Notes under the pieces: generated by a model
What the model was told of the DNA's origin: nothing
Databases searched by the model: none
The model's input: only the letters and a program-made list of their open reading frames with translations
NCBI RefSeq assembly: GCF_032773895.1
Contig: NZ_CP120416.1
Location: 928,001 to 992,000 of the forward strand
Reading direction: 5' to 3'
DNA from: Teredinibacter sp. KSP-S5-2
GTDB taxonomy: Bacteria; Pseudomonadota; Gammaproteobacteria; Pseudomonadales; Cellvibrionaceae
Length of the DNA stretch: 64,000 nt
Shown: positions 1 through 8,666 of the stretch, in pieces
Layout: the number at the start of each line of letters is the position of its first letter
Numbering within the stretch: the first letter of the stretch is position 1
Translations under genes and position numbers: made by a program

Positions 1-3
1 AGA

Positions 4-1023
4 ATGAATCCCGACCAAATACAAACATTGATTAGTTTATTTGAGCAGTCCCTGGATAAGATTCGTGGGCTTTATACTCCGGTGATCGAAGGCATACCTG
101 TGTGGGAACTTATTCATCTACACCGTATTCGCCAACCGCAAGACTGGCAACACTGGTTAAGACAATGTGGTTATGCAGGTATTTATCGATATACCTATAT
201 GGGACGAATTAATTCGGTCGCTGTCCACGATATTCCCGGCGAGCAGCAAGTAAAATTTTCCTGCCCGCATACACTGGCCATTCGTCAGGTTGGCTTAAAT
301 GAAATCGCGGTATATCAAGTTGATGAAAATAAATTTTTGCGCGCTGTAATCAAGGCGATACAAGAAAAATTTATCGCATTTAAAGACAGCGTGAGAGCGT
401 GCTCCAAGTATGTGTACTACCTGGGTGAGGGTGTTTTACAAGGGAGTACTCAGTTCCCTGTTTTTTTAGTCCGGGGGATGAGAATTGCGAGGCAGGAAAT
501 TTTGGATACCCTGAAAAATGAGCGAGCCGTGGGACTCATTTTGTATTGCGGTCGATTTAATGCTGAACAATTTCGCTGGCCTTCTGGAATGCATTTTCGG
601 CAACTTTGGGAGGTGTTGGTGTTAGATCAACCAGCGATACCGTCGGTGCCTTCTATAGACTGTTTGTTGTTTCGAGGAGAAAAAAAGCAGGCTCAGATTG
701 CACCTACTACTCAGAAAAAGGAAGTACGGGATGCGAGTGGAAAAGTGGTTTGTTCCTATGATCCGCAGTTACATCTTTTAAGTATTCCCGGTAAGCCCGC
801 CTGGACGGTAACTGGTGATCGTGCCATTGCAATTGTTGAGTATTTAGTCGAACAGGCAATGAACGGACGGTGGGAAATTTCAGCGAAGGAATTGTTGGAA
901 AACACCAAGCCAGTGGCGGGAGGTGCAACGCAGATCCCGTCGATCTTTAAGGGCAAAGGAAACTGGGAGCAGTATATACAGAGATCAAGAAGAGGTTACT
1001 ATCGGTTAAATATTGAACTCTGA
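4..1023 (+). CDS. Uncharacterised 339-aa protein with possible C-terminal winged-helix segment
   Basis: I do not recognise the family. The ATG lies three bases into the window, so the true start could be further upstream. The protein is soluble-looking with no signal peptide or membrane segment. The last 70 residues (around GDRAIAIVEYLVEQAMNGRW) look like a small helical or winged-helix domain followed by a basic tail with RSRRGYYRL. It precedes the RHS toxin gene by about 200 nt on the same strand, so it may belong to the toxin island, but nothing in it shows a toxin or delivery role. Confidence 0.6.
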   Translation: MNPDQIQTLISLFEQSLDKIRGLYTPVIEGIPVWELIHLHRIRQPQDWQHWLRQCGYAGIYRYTYMGRINSVAVHDIPGEQQVKFSCPHTLAIRQVGLNEIAVYQVDENKFLRAVIKAIQEKFIAFKDSVRACSKYVYYLGEGVLQGSTQFPVFLVRGMRIARQEILDTLKNERAVGLILYCGRFNAEQFRWPSGMHFRQLWEVLVLDQPAIPSVPSIDCLLFRGEKKQAQIAPTTQKKEVRDASGKVVCSYDPQLHLLSIPGKPAWTVTGDRAIAIVEYLVEQAMNGRWEISAKELLENTKPVAGGATQIPSIFKGKGNWEQYIQRSRRGYYRLNIEL

Positions 1024-1225
1024 CACGATTGAAGAGTTAAATATTGTCACCCAGCTCCTCATTAGTCTCTTGAAAGATATTTATAATCGTCCTTGTCGAA
1101 TGCGCACAGGGATGATTTGTTATGGATAACGTTTTCTCTTCTGAAAGCTCCACCTCTTTAACAAATCCCGCTGCATGAGCGTAAAACGTTCAAATACAAT
1201 AAATTTCTGTAAGGATTAGTTGATA

Positions 1226-2101
1226 ATGACTATGGGGCATTTTTTTAGAAGCGTTTTTTCCTTCCTCCTGATATCTACGTTGATATTTTCTGTTACTCCA
1301 AGCTTTGCAGAAAGGACAACGACCTACTTTCACCATGATAAAGATGGTTCTGTTGTTGCTGCAACAGATGAACAGGGAAAAGTCGTATGGCGTAAAGATT
1401 ATGCCGCCTTTGGTGAGCAGGTCAGTGGTGATAAAACCAATGAGGCGATTTCCTACACAGGGAAGCAGTACGACGATAAAACCGGCCTGATTTATTTTGG
1501 AGCCCGATATTACGACCCGGAAATCGGACGTTTTATCAGTCGTGATCCTGAGCATGTGCTGAATCATATCGAAAAAAATCCGCATATGTTTAATCGCTAT
1601 ACCTATGCGAATAACAATCCTTATCGCTATGTTGACCCAGATGGTCGTGCGCCAAGGGATCTACGAAACGACCACATGCCTTTAAGCTTGAGTGATACAA
1701 TTGATGAAATGCTAGAGGGCGGAGGTGCTTTTGGTGGACGAGGCGCGAGAGGGGATGTCAAGCTAGGAGATATTTGGAAGGCACTCACAGGAAAGCCAAA
1801 AGTTGCAAAAAAAGCGCCTGAAATCACTAAACCCTACAAGCGGCCATCTGGTGCAACGACGAAAGCTCAGAGGGAGTCTGTTCAGGGTAAACCCTGTGTA
1901 GATTGTGGTGCTAGGACTCCTAAACAATACGCCGATCACAAAGAGCCGCTTGTAAAAGAGTACTATAGAACGGGAGCCATTGATAAGACACGTATGCGAG
2001 ATATCGATTCAGTACAGCCGCAGTGTCCAACGTGTTCAAACAAACAAGGAGGCGAATTGAGCAAATATTCTAAAGAGCAGAAAAAGGATCTAGGGCTATG
2101 A
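1226..2101 (+). CDS. RHS-repeat core protein with signal peptide and C-terminal HNH-like toxin domain
   Basis: Polymorphic toxin of the RHS class, 291 aa. An N-terminal hydrophobic stretch (about residues 5-27, ending in SFA) looks like a Sec signal. Residues about 45-140 carry the RHS-associated core, including [28 protein letters not shown] and the end motif YVDPDGRAP. The C-terminal tip has CVDC, a DHKEPL segment and [16 protein letters not shown], the Cys/His pattern of HNH-type nucleases. ATG at 1226 is chosen over the upstream TTG at 1220 because AAGGA at 1211 is better spaced. Full RHS proteins exceed 1000 aa; this one has a single core with a secretion signal. It overlaps the next gene by ATGA, as expected for a toxin and immunity pair. 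Confidence 0.8.
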   Translation: MTMGHFFRSVFSFLLISTLIFSVTPSFAERTTTYFHHDKDGSVVAATDEQGKVVWRKDYAAFGEQVSGDKTNEAISYTGKQYDDKTGLIYFGARYYDPEIGRFISRDPEHVLNHIEKNPHMFNRYTYANNNPYRYVDPDGRAPRDLRNDHMPLSLSDTIDEMLEGGGAFGGRGARGDVKLGDIWKALTGKPKVAKKAPEITKPYKRPSGATTKAQRESVQGKPCVDCGARTPKQYADHKEPLVKEYYRTGAIDKTRMRDIDSVQPQCPTCSNKQGGELSKYSKEQKKDLGL

Positions 2102-2451
2102 AAACGTCCGCAATAGAAGAATTGCAAAGAGAGCTATGCAAAAAGTATGAGTCTGATTTTTTATCTTCTCCAAATAATTTCAAAGTTGGTATAGCTAGTA
2201 ATATTCGTGATGGTATTGTACCAATTAACGGTCTTCGCCATCCGCCGGAAGGGGATACCACGGGTTGGTATATCTATGCTGGTGAAGAATTATCCGATGA
2301 TCCAAATTTTTTTAAGCCTCTGCACGTCGAACACCTTGATGATTGGTGTCCGCAAGTAAAAAAATATTTGGGATTAGCTCCTGGATGGAGGTTTCTCATA
2401 GCCGGAGATTATGAAGACGTTTGGTTCGATGATAGCTTGCTAAAGGTTTAA
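2098..2451 (+). CDS. Immunity protein, Imm33-like
   Basis: Small acidic cytosolic protein of 117 aa whose start overlaps the toxin stop (ATGA). The region [20 protein letters not shown] followed by [14 protein letters not shown] resembles the Imm33 (DUF2185) type of polymorphic-toxin immunity domain. The position directly after the HNH-tipped RHS gene makes it the likely cognate antidote. The family assignment is from memory of the motif; the immunity role is mainly from context. Confidence 0.65.
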   Translation: MKTSAIEELQRELCKKYESDFLSSPNNFKVGIASNIRDGIVPINGLRHPPEGDTTGWYIYAGEELSDDPNFFKPLHVEHLDDWCPQVKKYLGLAPGWRFLIAGDYEDVWFDDSLLKV

Positions 2452-2652
2452 ATTAATATCTAAAGATATATTTTAAGAATCAGATGTCGGAGAGGGGGGA
2501 TTGGTTGAGCGAGATGGCGAATGGGTACGACGGGATAGCGCTAGATGAACCTGTTCATACTAACCAATAGGTTGTTTTGTGCAGTACACTTTAGTTTTTT
2601 TCCATTTTTTCAGATATAAAAGTGTTCAAACGTAACAGGAGATTCCAATACG

Positions 2653-3450
2653 ATGTACCTGCCTATGGCGGTGAAAAATCAAGCGATTACTCTTGAGGAT
2701 ATTCTTACAAGTTTGTCGTCACCTCCACCCTATAAATTGCTGTATTTTAATCGAATATCGGATCTCTATCGGCAAGTTGGCATAGGGGAATTTCTCATGA
2801 GTAATGACCCTGCGAATTTAAATAGACAAGTGGCAAAAGGTATTCAAGCCTATTGCGAGTTTCTCGAAAATGCAGAAGAAAGTGAAAAGGCGACGTCACA
2901 AATAAATGTTTTGTTTGATGCCATTTATTTGAACGATACCGCTTCCCTCAGTCGTCTTGCTAAAGCAGCGGCGACTACCGTTAACGCACGGAAAGAATAC
3001 GAAGAAGACTTTCTGTACAAGCGTATCCTTTTAGATTTAATCGGACTGGGGAAAGAACAAGAGGCGATTGAAAATTTAATGAAAGCGTTTGAGACGCTTC
3101 ATAATGACAACGAGGATGAGCGCTTTGTGTTACTGCGTGCGTATTTGGATAAAGAGCACGAAGATTTTTGGGGGGCTCTTGAAATGCTCATCAATGAGCA
3201 TCAGGAAAAATGGGCAGAAGGTGGAGACCGGTATAAAGGTACTTTGGAAGAAGCTGAAATCACATCCCATGTTTCAATGGAAATTATTGCCTGGTTGAAA
3301 TTGGCAAAGCAAGCCAATTTGTTTTCTCAGAGAGAAGTTCAGCTCGCACCTGGACCGTTAATGACAGGCGGTGAGCCAGTTTCTTTAGCACCAAAAAGCT
3401 GGCTCAATTGCGACTCCTACCGATCATTGAATTACACGCCTCGTAACTAG
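2653..3450 (+). CDS. Immunity protein, Imm49-like
   Basis: All-helical 265-aa protein with no signal or membrane segment. The segment DERFVLLRAYLDKEHEDFWG followed by ALEMLINEHQEKWAEGG fits the Imm49 immunity family of polymorphic toxin systems. No matching toxin lies immediately upstream. About 200 nt of non-coding or decayed sequence (2452-2652) separates it from the Imm33-like gene, so its toxin may have been lost or it may act as an orphan immunity gene. It is followed after 20 nt by the ketosynthase-like gene. Confidence 0.6.
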   Translation: MYLPMAVKNQAITLEDILTSLSSPPPYKLLYFNRISDLYRQVGIGEFLMSNDPANLNRQVAKGIQAYCEFLENAEESEKATSQINVLFDAIYLNDTASLSRLAKAAATTVNARKEYEEDFLYKRILLDLIGLGKEQEAIENLMKAFETLHNDNEDERFVLLRAYLDKEHEDFWGALEMLINEHQEKWAEGGDRYKGTLEEAEITSHVSMEIIAWLKLAKQANLFSQREVQLAPGPLMTGGEPVSLAPKSWLNCDSYRSLNYTPRN

Positions 3451-3470
3451 CAGAATAAAAAGGGAACACA

Positions 3471-4634
3471 ATGTCGGCATATACAATGGTTACTGGCCTG
3501 GGAATGGTCTCCTGTGTGGGGTTTGATGTGGCCACCTCTGCGGCGTCAGTGAGAGCGGGTATAAGCCGCTTTGGCCCGGTGGACGGACAATTTGTGTTTG
3601 ATGAGGATGAGTTGGAAGCACCACTATTGGGCGCGCCGATTCCATTAATTACAAAAGGTTTTATCCAGCAGGGGCGGCTTTTACGATTGTTGGAGCATGC
3701 GCTGAGTGACTTGCTTGATCATTCTGGGCTAGAGGTAAATAACAGCGCCTTTTGGGAGGACGTGCTCGTCGTTTGGGTGCTTCCGAATATTTCCGAGCGG
3801 TTTAACTGGCCGGAAGATGAGGTTGTAAGTTGGCTTCAGCAATATCTATCTGCTGTCTTGGCGGCCCGGTTTGGCATTAAACTTTCTACTCCACCCAATG
3901 GTTACTTTCTTGAAGGACAATCCGGTGGGGCAAGATCCCTGCGTGCGATTGCCCGAACCTTTAACGCTGGGCACTATAAGCGCGCACTCTGCATTAGTGT
4001 TGACTCCTTGCTGGAACCGCTGTGCATTGAGCAATTACAAGAAGATGAGCGTCTCAAAACACCGGAGAACCCCGTGGGTATCATACCCGGTGAACTTGCT
4101 GCAATAGCCTTGCTTGAAACCCCGGAGGCATGCCAAGAGCGAAATGGCATAATGATGTCGCGCATTCTTAATTCTGTACACGTTACTCATGAGCAGCAAG
4201 TCTCGGAAGAAGATGCGGACAACGACAGCTCAGATGTAGATGAAACCGATGAAGACCAATCGAATAGCCCCCATGTATTGGCGAAAGAGCTGGGTGTTAA
4301 ACTTGGCAAAGCCGTTATTGAAGCGCTCAGTGTGTTAGGTGAGCAACCTTATTGGGGGGATATTTATTTAGACATTAACGGCGAAGAATGGCGAGCAATA
4401 GTGTGGGGCATTGCGCAAGTGACATTAAAAGGCAGTAAGCGGGTGGCCTTGGAGCATTGCAATGAAATCGTCCCTGCCACAAGCTGGGGAGACGTGGGCG
4501 CTGCAAGTGGTATTGCTGCAGTTGCGCTGGCGACACGTAGTTTTGAACGCGGTTATGCAAAAAGCAATTTGGCATTGATATGCTCAGTATCGGACAACGG
4601 CAATATTGGCGTTACGTTAGTGACGTCAAACTGA
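3471..4634 (+). CDS. Ketosynthase/thiolase-fold protein of the toxin island, apparently lacking the catalytic Cys
   Basis: 387 aa. The N-terminus (MVTGLGMVSCVGFDVATSAA followed by VRAGISRF) is typical of beta-ketoacyl synthase N-terminal domains, and SWGDVGAASG near the C-terminus fits the second half of the fold. At the place where active enzymes carry the nucleophilic Cys, the sequence reads FLEGQSGGARSL, so it is probably not a condensing enzyme. An acidic insert (about residues 243-264) is present. Ketosynthase-like genes are known beside type VI effectors. It sits between the Imm49-like gene and the AHH toxin; a loading or adaptor role is inference. Confidence 0.65.
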   Translation: MSAYTMVTGLGMVSCVGFDVATSAASVRAGISRFGPVDGQFVFDEDELEAPLLGAPIPLITKGFIQQGRLLRLLEHALSDLLDHSGLEVNNSAFWEDVLVVWVLPNISERFNWPEDEVVSWLQQYLSAVLAARFGIKLSTPPNGYFLEGQSGGARSLRAIARTFNAGHYKRALCISVDSLLEPLCIEQLQEDERLKTPENPVGIIPGELAAIALLETPEACQERNGIMMSRILNSVHVTHEQQVSEEDADNDSSDVDETDEDQSNSPHVLAKELGVKLGKAVIEALSVLGEQPYWGDIYLDINGEEWRAIVWGIAQVTLKGSKRVALEHCNEIVPATSWGDVGAASGIAAVALATRSFERGYAKSNLALICSVSDNGNIGVTLVTSN

Positions 4635-4647
4635 GGAGGCAGTTGAG

Positions 4648-5562
4648 ATGGCGAAGAAGAAAAATCACTTTATTATTGAAGCCAATAAACAAAAACACAT
4701 CTCTACAAAAGGTGGCACGGAGGGAGGCGCGTGTTTAACGGGACACGATAGTGCCAGACACTCCAATTTTGGCCGAAAGAATTCGTGTAATTTTCGGTAT
4801 CAGGCCGTGGAGCAGGCCAAATCGAACAGTGAAATAAAGAAATATCTGCATTCCTATAACGACCATCTGGATGAAATTAATGAACGATATGCGGAGGAAG
4901 GCGGTGTAATGACTTCTGCTTTCCCGACGAACAGCGGGAACATGTATCCAGCGCGCTATATGCTCAAGGTGCCAGTGCCGGGTAAAGGCGACTGGGATGT
5001 AGGCGGACCACCAAAAACGATAAGGCGTCGCAATTTTGGTCGAAGGGATGCTCGGGTGAAAATGGGTAAGAACTTTACACAAGACACTTGGCCGTATTGG
5101 CAAAATGCGCACCATCTAATTCCAAAGGGCACCTTAAAGAAAGCCATCGTCGATGAGCCCTATGAAGTAGGGCGTTTGATGGAAAAGGGGTTGTTGCAGG
5201 CAAAATACAACATCAATCACAAGATTAATATGTTGTTAATACCGCAGGACAAAGAGGTGGGCAGAATTTTGGATATGCCCAGGCACTTGGTGCTGAAAGA
5301 AGGGGATGATGCCTCTGTTGAAGCCAGTTGCACGGATCACCCGGTGTACAATGAAATGGTACGCGATATGGATAAAGGTCTGACGAAAATTTTGGAAGGC
5401 TATAGAAAGACCATCCAAAATGCAGAGGTTGGAGAATGTGAAGAACCCGATTTTGAGTTGGATAAGAAAAAACTGGAGGATCTTTCTGAAGAGCTGCTTG
5501 AATTGATATTAGAGTGGGAAGGTGGTCGCTCCTTGGATAGTCTCGCAAGATTAAATCAATAA
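4648..5562 (+). CDS. AHH-family nuclease toxin
   Basis: 304 aa. The motif NAHHLIPKGT (about residues 152-161) is the signature of AHH toxins, an HNH/EndoVII-related nuclease group, and the downstream KYNINHKINMLLIP supplies further His and Asn residues of the fold. The N-terminal 100 residues include GGTEGGACLTGHDS and would serve for delivery. There is no signal peptide, as expected for a type VI-type cargo. The gene lies 13 nt after the ketosynthase-like gene and is followed by two Imm11-like genes, which are the obvious immunity candidates. Confidence 0.75.
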   Translation: MAKKKNHFIIEANKQKHISTKGGTEGGACLTGHDSARHSNFGRKNSCNFRYQAVEQAKSNSEIKKYLHSYNDHLDEINERYAEEGGVMTSAFPTNSGNMYPARYMLKVPVPGKGDWDVGGPPKTIRRRNFGRRDARVKMGKNFTQDTWPYWQNAHHLIPKGTLKKAIVDEPYEVGRLMEKGLLQAKYNINHKINMLLIPQDKEVGRILDMPRHLVLKEGDDASVEASCTDHPVYNEMVRDMDKGLTKILEGYRKTIQNAEVGECEEPDFELDKKKLEDLSEELLELILEWEGGRSLDSLARLNQ

Positions 5563-5579
5563 TTAAGGTTTATTAGAAA

Positions 5580-6155
5580 ATGAAGTATTACCATTTTGAA
5601 GTGTATGATCGGCAAGACCCAGATTATTGCTTTATTGAGAGGCCGCCGGAGCAAATAGCGCTATTGTCCTCGTATATCATGTCTGGAGATAGGGCTGAAT
5701 CTCAATATCCAGAAGAGGTAGTAGCAAAAATGTCGGATCGGGGGGGAAGGGTGCTTTCGGATTTTATTGGCAATAAAGAACTTTCCATTATTGCCCATGA
5801 ATCCGTAAAAACCATAATTGAAGATGTGTGTGGTGATACCTGCGAATACTTGCCTGTTTCTATTGAAAATCATAAAGGTCGCATTGCCTCGGATGAGTAT
5901 TTTTATATCAACCCTCTAGGCACTTTTGATTGTCTTAATAAAGAATTTTCCAGAATCAAATATACGGACGATGGCAAGGTTATTCGTGTTAAAAGCTTTG
6001 TCTTTGATCGTGAAAAATTACAGGAAGTACCAGACCTGTTTCGTGTTCCTGAAGACCATTCCGAATACTTCATGAGTGAGCGGCTAGTGAACGCGATAAA
6101 AACAGGCAAGCCTGATGTGACCAATCTCAACCTTCAAGAAAAAGAAGTCAAGTAG
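5580..6155 (+). CDS. Immunity protein, Imm11-like (first of tandem pair)
   Basis: 191 aa, of the Imm11 (DUF1629) type: an N-terminal YYHFEVYDRQDPDYCFIE strand region, then RGGRVLSDFIGNKELSIIAH and a C-terminal LFRVPEDHSEYFMSERL that matches the usual R-x-P-x2-x-x-x-x-F ending of the family. It starts 17 nt after the AHH toxin gene and probably neutralises it. It is closely similar along its whole length to the next gene. Confidence 0.7.
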   Translation: MKYYHFEVYDRQDPDYCFIERPPEQIALLSSYIMSGDRAESQYPEEVVAKMSDRGGRVLSDFIGNKELSIIAHESVKTIIEDVCGDTCEYLPVSIENHKGRIASDEYFYINPLGTFDCLNKEFSRIKYTDDGKVIRVKSFVFDREKLQEVPDLFRVPEDHSEYFMSERLVNAIKTGKPDVTNLNLQEKEVK

Positions 6156-6188
6156 ACTTCGTAACTTATCTTTAAGGACTTTTCTTCT

Positions 6189-6764
6189 GTGAAATACTAC
6201 AAACTCAATGTGTATCGGCGGCAGGATAAGGATTTTAGTTTTATCGAGCGCCCACCAGAAGAAATTGCGTTATTATCTTCGTACATTATGTCAGGGAAGA
6301 AGGCAGCATCAAAATATCCAGAAGATGTAGTGGCAAAAATGTCTGATAGAGGGGGATTGGTGTTGTCTGATTTTATTGGAAACGCTGAACTTTCCATAAT
6401 TGCCCATGAATCTGTAAAGAATACTATCGAAAGTGTGTGTGGGGACGCCTGTGAGTACTTGCCTGTTTCCATTGAAAATCATAAAGGCCGTATTGCCTCG
6501 GATGAGTATTTTTATATCAACCCATTGGGTACCTATGATTGTTTGAATAAAGAGTTGTCAGATATTGATTATACGGACGATGGAAAGGTCATTGGTGTTG
6601 ATGAGTTTGTTTTTGATCTTGAAAAGCTACAGGATGTTCCTGATTTATTTCGAGTGCCAGAGGATCATTCTGTATATTTTATAAGTGAAAAGCTTGTCGA
6701 GACAATCAAGCAGGCCAAGCCTGATGTGACCAATCTCAACCTTCAAGAAAAAGAAGTCAAATAG
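6189..6764 (+). CDS. Immunity protein, Imm11-like (second of tandem pair)
   Basis: 191 aa, GTG start. It is a recent tandem duplicate of the preceding gene: same length, and both end in the identical 13 residues VTNLNLQEKEVK with its flanking P-D. Differences are scattered substitutions without indels. The copies may protect against variant toxins or raise the dose of immunity protein. It is the last gene of the plus-strand toxin island. Confidence 0.7.
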   Translation: MKYYKLNVYRRQDKDFSFIERPPEEIALLSSYIMSGKKAASKYPEDVVAKMSDRGGLVLSDFIGNAELSIIAHESVKNTIESVCGDACEYLPVSIENHKGRIASDEYFYINPLGTYDCLNKELSDIDYTDDGKVIGVDEFVFDLEKLQDVPDLFRVPEDHSVYFISEKLVETIKQAKPDVTNLNLQEKEVK

Positions 6765-6802
6765 CGCATTATTCTAGACGTCATTCACTATCGACATTCT
6801 TC

Positions 6803-6838
6803 TGTGGCAGATTGAATACTGTATTTCAGGTTCTGCCA
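6803..6838. terminator. Inverted repeat after the toxin island
   Basis: GTGGCAGA and TCTGCCAC form an 8-bp stem around a loop of about 20 nt, shortly after the last immunity gene. There is no clear T-run, so it is a weak terminator candidate only. Confidence 0.3.
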
Positions 6839-6915
6839 CTGTTTGCTCAAAACCAATCCACTCACTAAACGCATTTGAATGTCGTTAGTAAATCAAAACA
6901 GAAACCTCACTGCTA

Positions 6916-7644
6916 CTACCTGAGTTGAGGTGCATTTTTTGGCTCAAATGCTGGTTGGGGTGCTGCCTTCTGCAGGCTTTGATTGAGGTCGCTCAGGTGT
7001 TGAAGCAGGCTCTGAATGTTAGGGGTGGAGAGTAAGTTGATTTTACCTTCAGGTGAAATGTTGACAATGAGTCCGCCGGAACTTGCTGTCCGTTTGCTAC
7101 TGTTTAAACTCCTCAAGAGTTCTAGGTAGTCTTTAAATTTTTTGCTATCGCTACCAATAGTGGTTGAATACTGCAGATTGTTTAACTGATGAATATTGAT
7201 CTTTTTTCCTGTGCAGTAGTTTGAAATAAAGGTTTCTATCGGAGTGGTAATAGGGGTTCCGTTGGGAAGTTTCGTGTATAGCCGAAAATGGATGTTAGCT
7301 GAGCCGCCGGAGATGTTTTCCCCGACACCCAAAAAATGACAAGAGGTCGATAGTGTTTTTAGATCGGGATCAGTTTCTTTGTTTTTTAGCTTATAGTAAA
7401 GCTGTTCTTGCTTTTCGACTTCCTTTTTATCGATAGAGGCTTCATCTTTTTTAAACTCAATAATAATACTTCGACCATCCAGCGTAGAAAAGAAATCGCC
7501 TATATGTGGGTCTGATGGTGTCTGCTGATAGAGTGAAACCGACAAGTTGGCTTCCTTGGACGATGCCAGACGCTCTCTTTCAGATATCACCCCCAATAAG
7601 TAAATGAAATTGCCTATATAGATGTTTTCGTAAACTTTATGCAT
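6916..7644 (-). CDS. Uncharacterised 242-aa protein, possible PD-(D/E)XK-like fold
   Basis: I do not recognise the family. The segment DPHIGDFFSTLDGRSIIIEF followed by KKDEAS has the D...(I)IEFK arrangement seen in PD-(D/E)XK nuclease-like domains, but this is weak. The reading frame stays open for about 38 codons upstream of the chosen ATG without another standard start and includes residues DEPLADIIYDSLTENIKL, so the N-terminus may be longer through a non-standard start, or truncated. It lies on the opposite strand to its neighbours, at the boundary between the toxin island and the phage. Confidence 0.5.
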   Translation of the reverse strand: MHKVYENIYIGNFIYLLGVISERERLASSKEANLSVSLYQQTPSDPHIGDFFSTLDGRSIIIEFKKDEASIDKKEVEKQEQLYYKLKNKETDPDLKTLSTSCHFLGVGENISGGSANIHFRLYTKLPNGTPITTPIETFISNYCTGKKINIHQLNNLQYSTTIGSDSKKFKDYLELLRSLNSSKRTASSGGLIVNISPEGKINLLSTPNIQSLLQHLSDLNQSLQKAAPQPAFEPKNAPQLR

Positions 7645-7830
7645 TTTCTTTTGAGACCATGTTAATTTTATATTCTCCGTCAGGCTATCATAAATAATAT
7701 CAGCAAGTGGTTCATCCTTAGAAATGCACTCAACGCCTATACGAATGCATAGATGTCACATTTCTTTTGTCCTTCGTACCAAAGCAAATTTGGTTGTTTA
7801 TTTGTTGTTAGTGATGAATAAATAGTCTCT

Positions 7831-7939
7831 CCGTCCAATCGCCGTCTATCCGCCGTCCAAATTTGGACGGGGAAGCAGTTCTCTCCGTCCAAAATCCCGT
7901 CCAAAAACCCGTCCAATTTGGCTATTGTCGCCCGTCCAA
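7831..7939. repeat. Seven CCGTCCAA octamers upstream of the early phage genes
   Basis: CCGTCCAA occurs at 7831, 7853, 7885, 7897, 7909 and 7932, and its complement TTGGACGG at 7863, with a degenerate GCCGTCTATC between the first two. Three copies (7885, 7897, 7909) are spaced exactly 12 bp apart. The cluster ends about 50 bp before the HTH gene at 7990. It is an iteron or operator array for a DNA-binding protein; the rest of the 7645-7989 gap is AT-rich with no gene I can support. Confidence 0.75.
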
Positions 7940-7989
7940 ACGGTTTTCCAGAATGACCTCTCGATAAACAACGAAACGAGAGGAAAACC

Positions 7990-8211
7990 ATGAGTTTGGA
8001 AAATGAAAAAATGACGCAGAAGGAAGTTGCCGAGTATTTCGGTGTGACTGTCAGGACAGTGCAGCGTTGGCGGGTGGAAAAGATCGGGCCTGCCTATCTG
8101 CAATACCCTGGCAGGGTGAGGTATTTACGGGAAGACATCGAAGAGTATGAAAACCGTATTCGTATTCCTTTTCAGAATATTTCTGCAGCTTACAAGAGGA
8201 GAGCTTCATGA
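7990..8211 (+). CDS. Small helix-turn-helix DNA-binding protein, AlpA/excisionase type
   Basis: 73 aa. Residues 8-28 (MTQKEVAEYFGVTVRTVQRW) form a typical HTH of the HTH_17/MerR-like excisionase family, followed by a wing with YPGRVRYLREDIEEY. The start follows GAGAGGAAAACC. It heads the plus-strand early operon and directly follows the CCGTCCAA array, so it may bind those repeats to control early transcription. That link is inference. Its stop lies just beyond the ATG of the next gene. Confidence 0.7.
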   Translation: MSLENEKMTQKEVAEYFGVTVRTVQRWRVEKIGPAYLQYPGRVRYLREDIEEYENRIRIPFQNISAAYKRRAS

Positions 8212-8666
8212 AATACGATGAATTAGAACAGTTTTCGATTGCAGAAATCTCACAACAACCCAATCAAATATTGCGCGAGTTGACGCTTGACGCGGAAGCC
8301 GCAATACAAGGAGCCAAGCTAAAGAAAGCCAGTATCGATGCAGCCTTGTCGTTGAAGTTTTCTGAGAAAGCCAGTGTGCTTCGGGATTTAACTGGAAAAG
8401 AAACGGGTGTGGTGAATTTCGAAGACGATGGTCTTCCCATTGTGGCGGATCAACCGAAAAAAATTGAATGGGATCAGGATCAGTTAGCGTCGATTGCGCA
8501 CAACATTCGACAAGCGAATCTCGATCCAACTGAGTTTATGGACATCACCTACAAAGTGCCGGAGCGTAAATTTAATGGGTGGTCGCACGCACTCCAGCAA
8601 ACCTATGCCCCCGCACGAACCGTCAAACTCGGTAAGCCTACATTTAAATTTGGGGAGGTGAAGTAA
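8208..8666 (+). CDS. Phage early protein of unknown function
   Basis: 152 aa, overlapping both neighbours by a few bases. The N-terminal half is helical (LDAEAAIQGAKLKKASIDAA), and the C-terminus ends in a basic stretch. Proteins of this kind sit directly before Sak4-type ATPases in many phages, but I cannot name a function. Translational coupling suggests it works with the ATPase at 8666. Confidence 0.6.
   Translation: MKYDELEQFSIAEISQQPNQILRELTLDAEAAIQGAKLKKASIDAALSLKFSEKASVLRDLTGKETGVVNFEDDGLPIVADQPKKIEWDQDQLASIAHNIRQANLDPTEFMDITYKVPERKFNGWSHALQQTYAPARTVKLGKPTFKFGEVK

Noticed and set aside
1190-1585. Minus-strand 131-aa frame opposite the RHS gene
   Set aside because: It is a mirror frame of the clear RHS coding sequence and has no protein-like features.
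6765-6790. dif-like sequence (AGCGCATTAT) near the left boundary as an XerCD attachment site
   Set aside because: Only the left-arm-like part is present, with no matching right arm and no second copy found at the other end.
7831-7939. CCGTCCAA cluster as a CRISPR array
   Set aside because: The units are only 8 bp with irregular spacing and no spacers of uniform length; no cas genes are present (the Cas4-like nuclease is a phage recombination gene).
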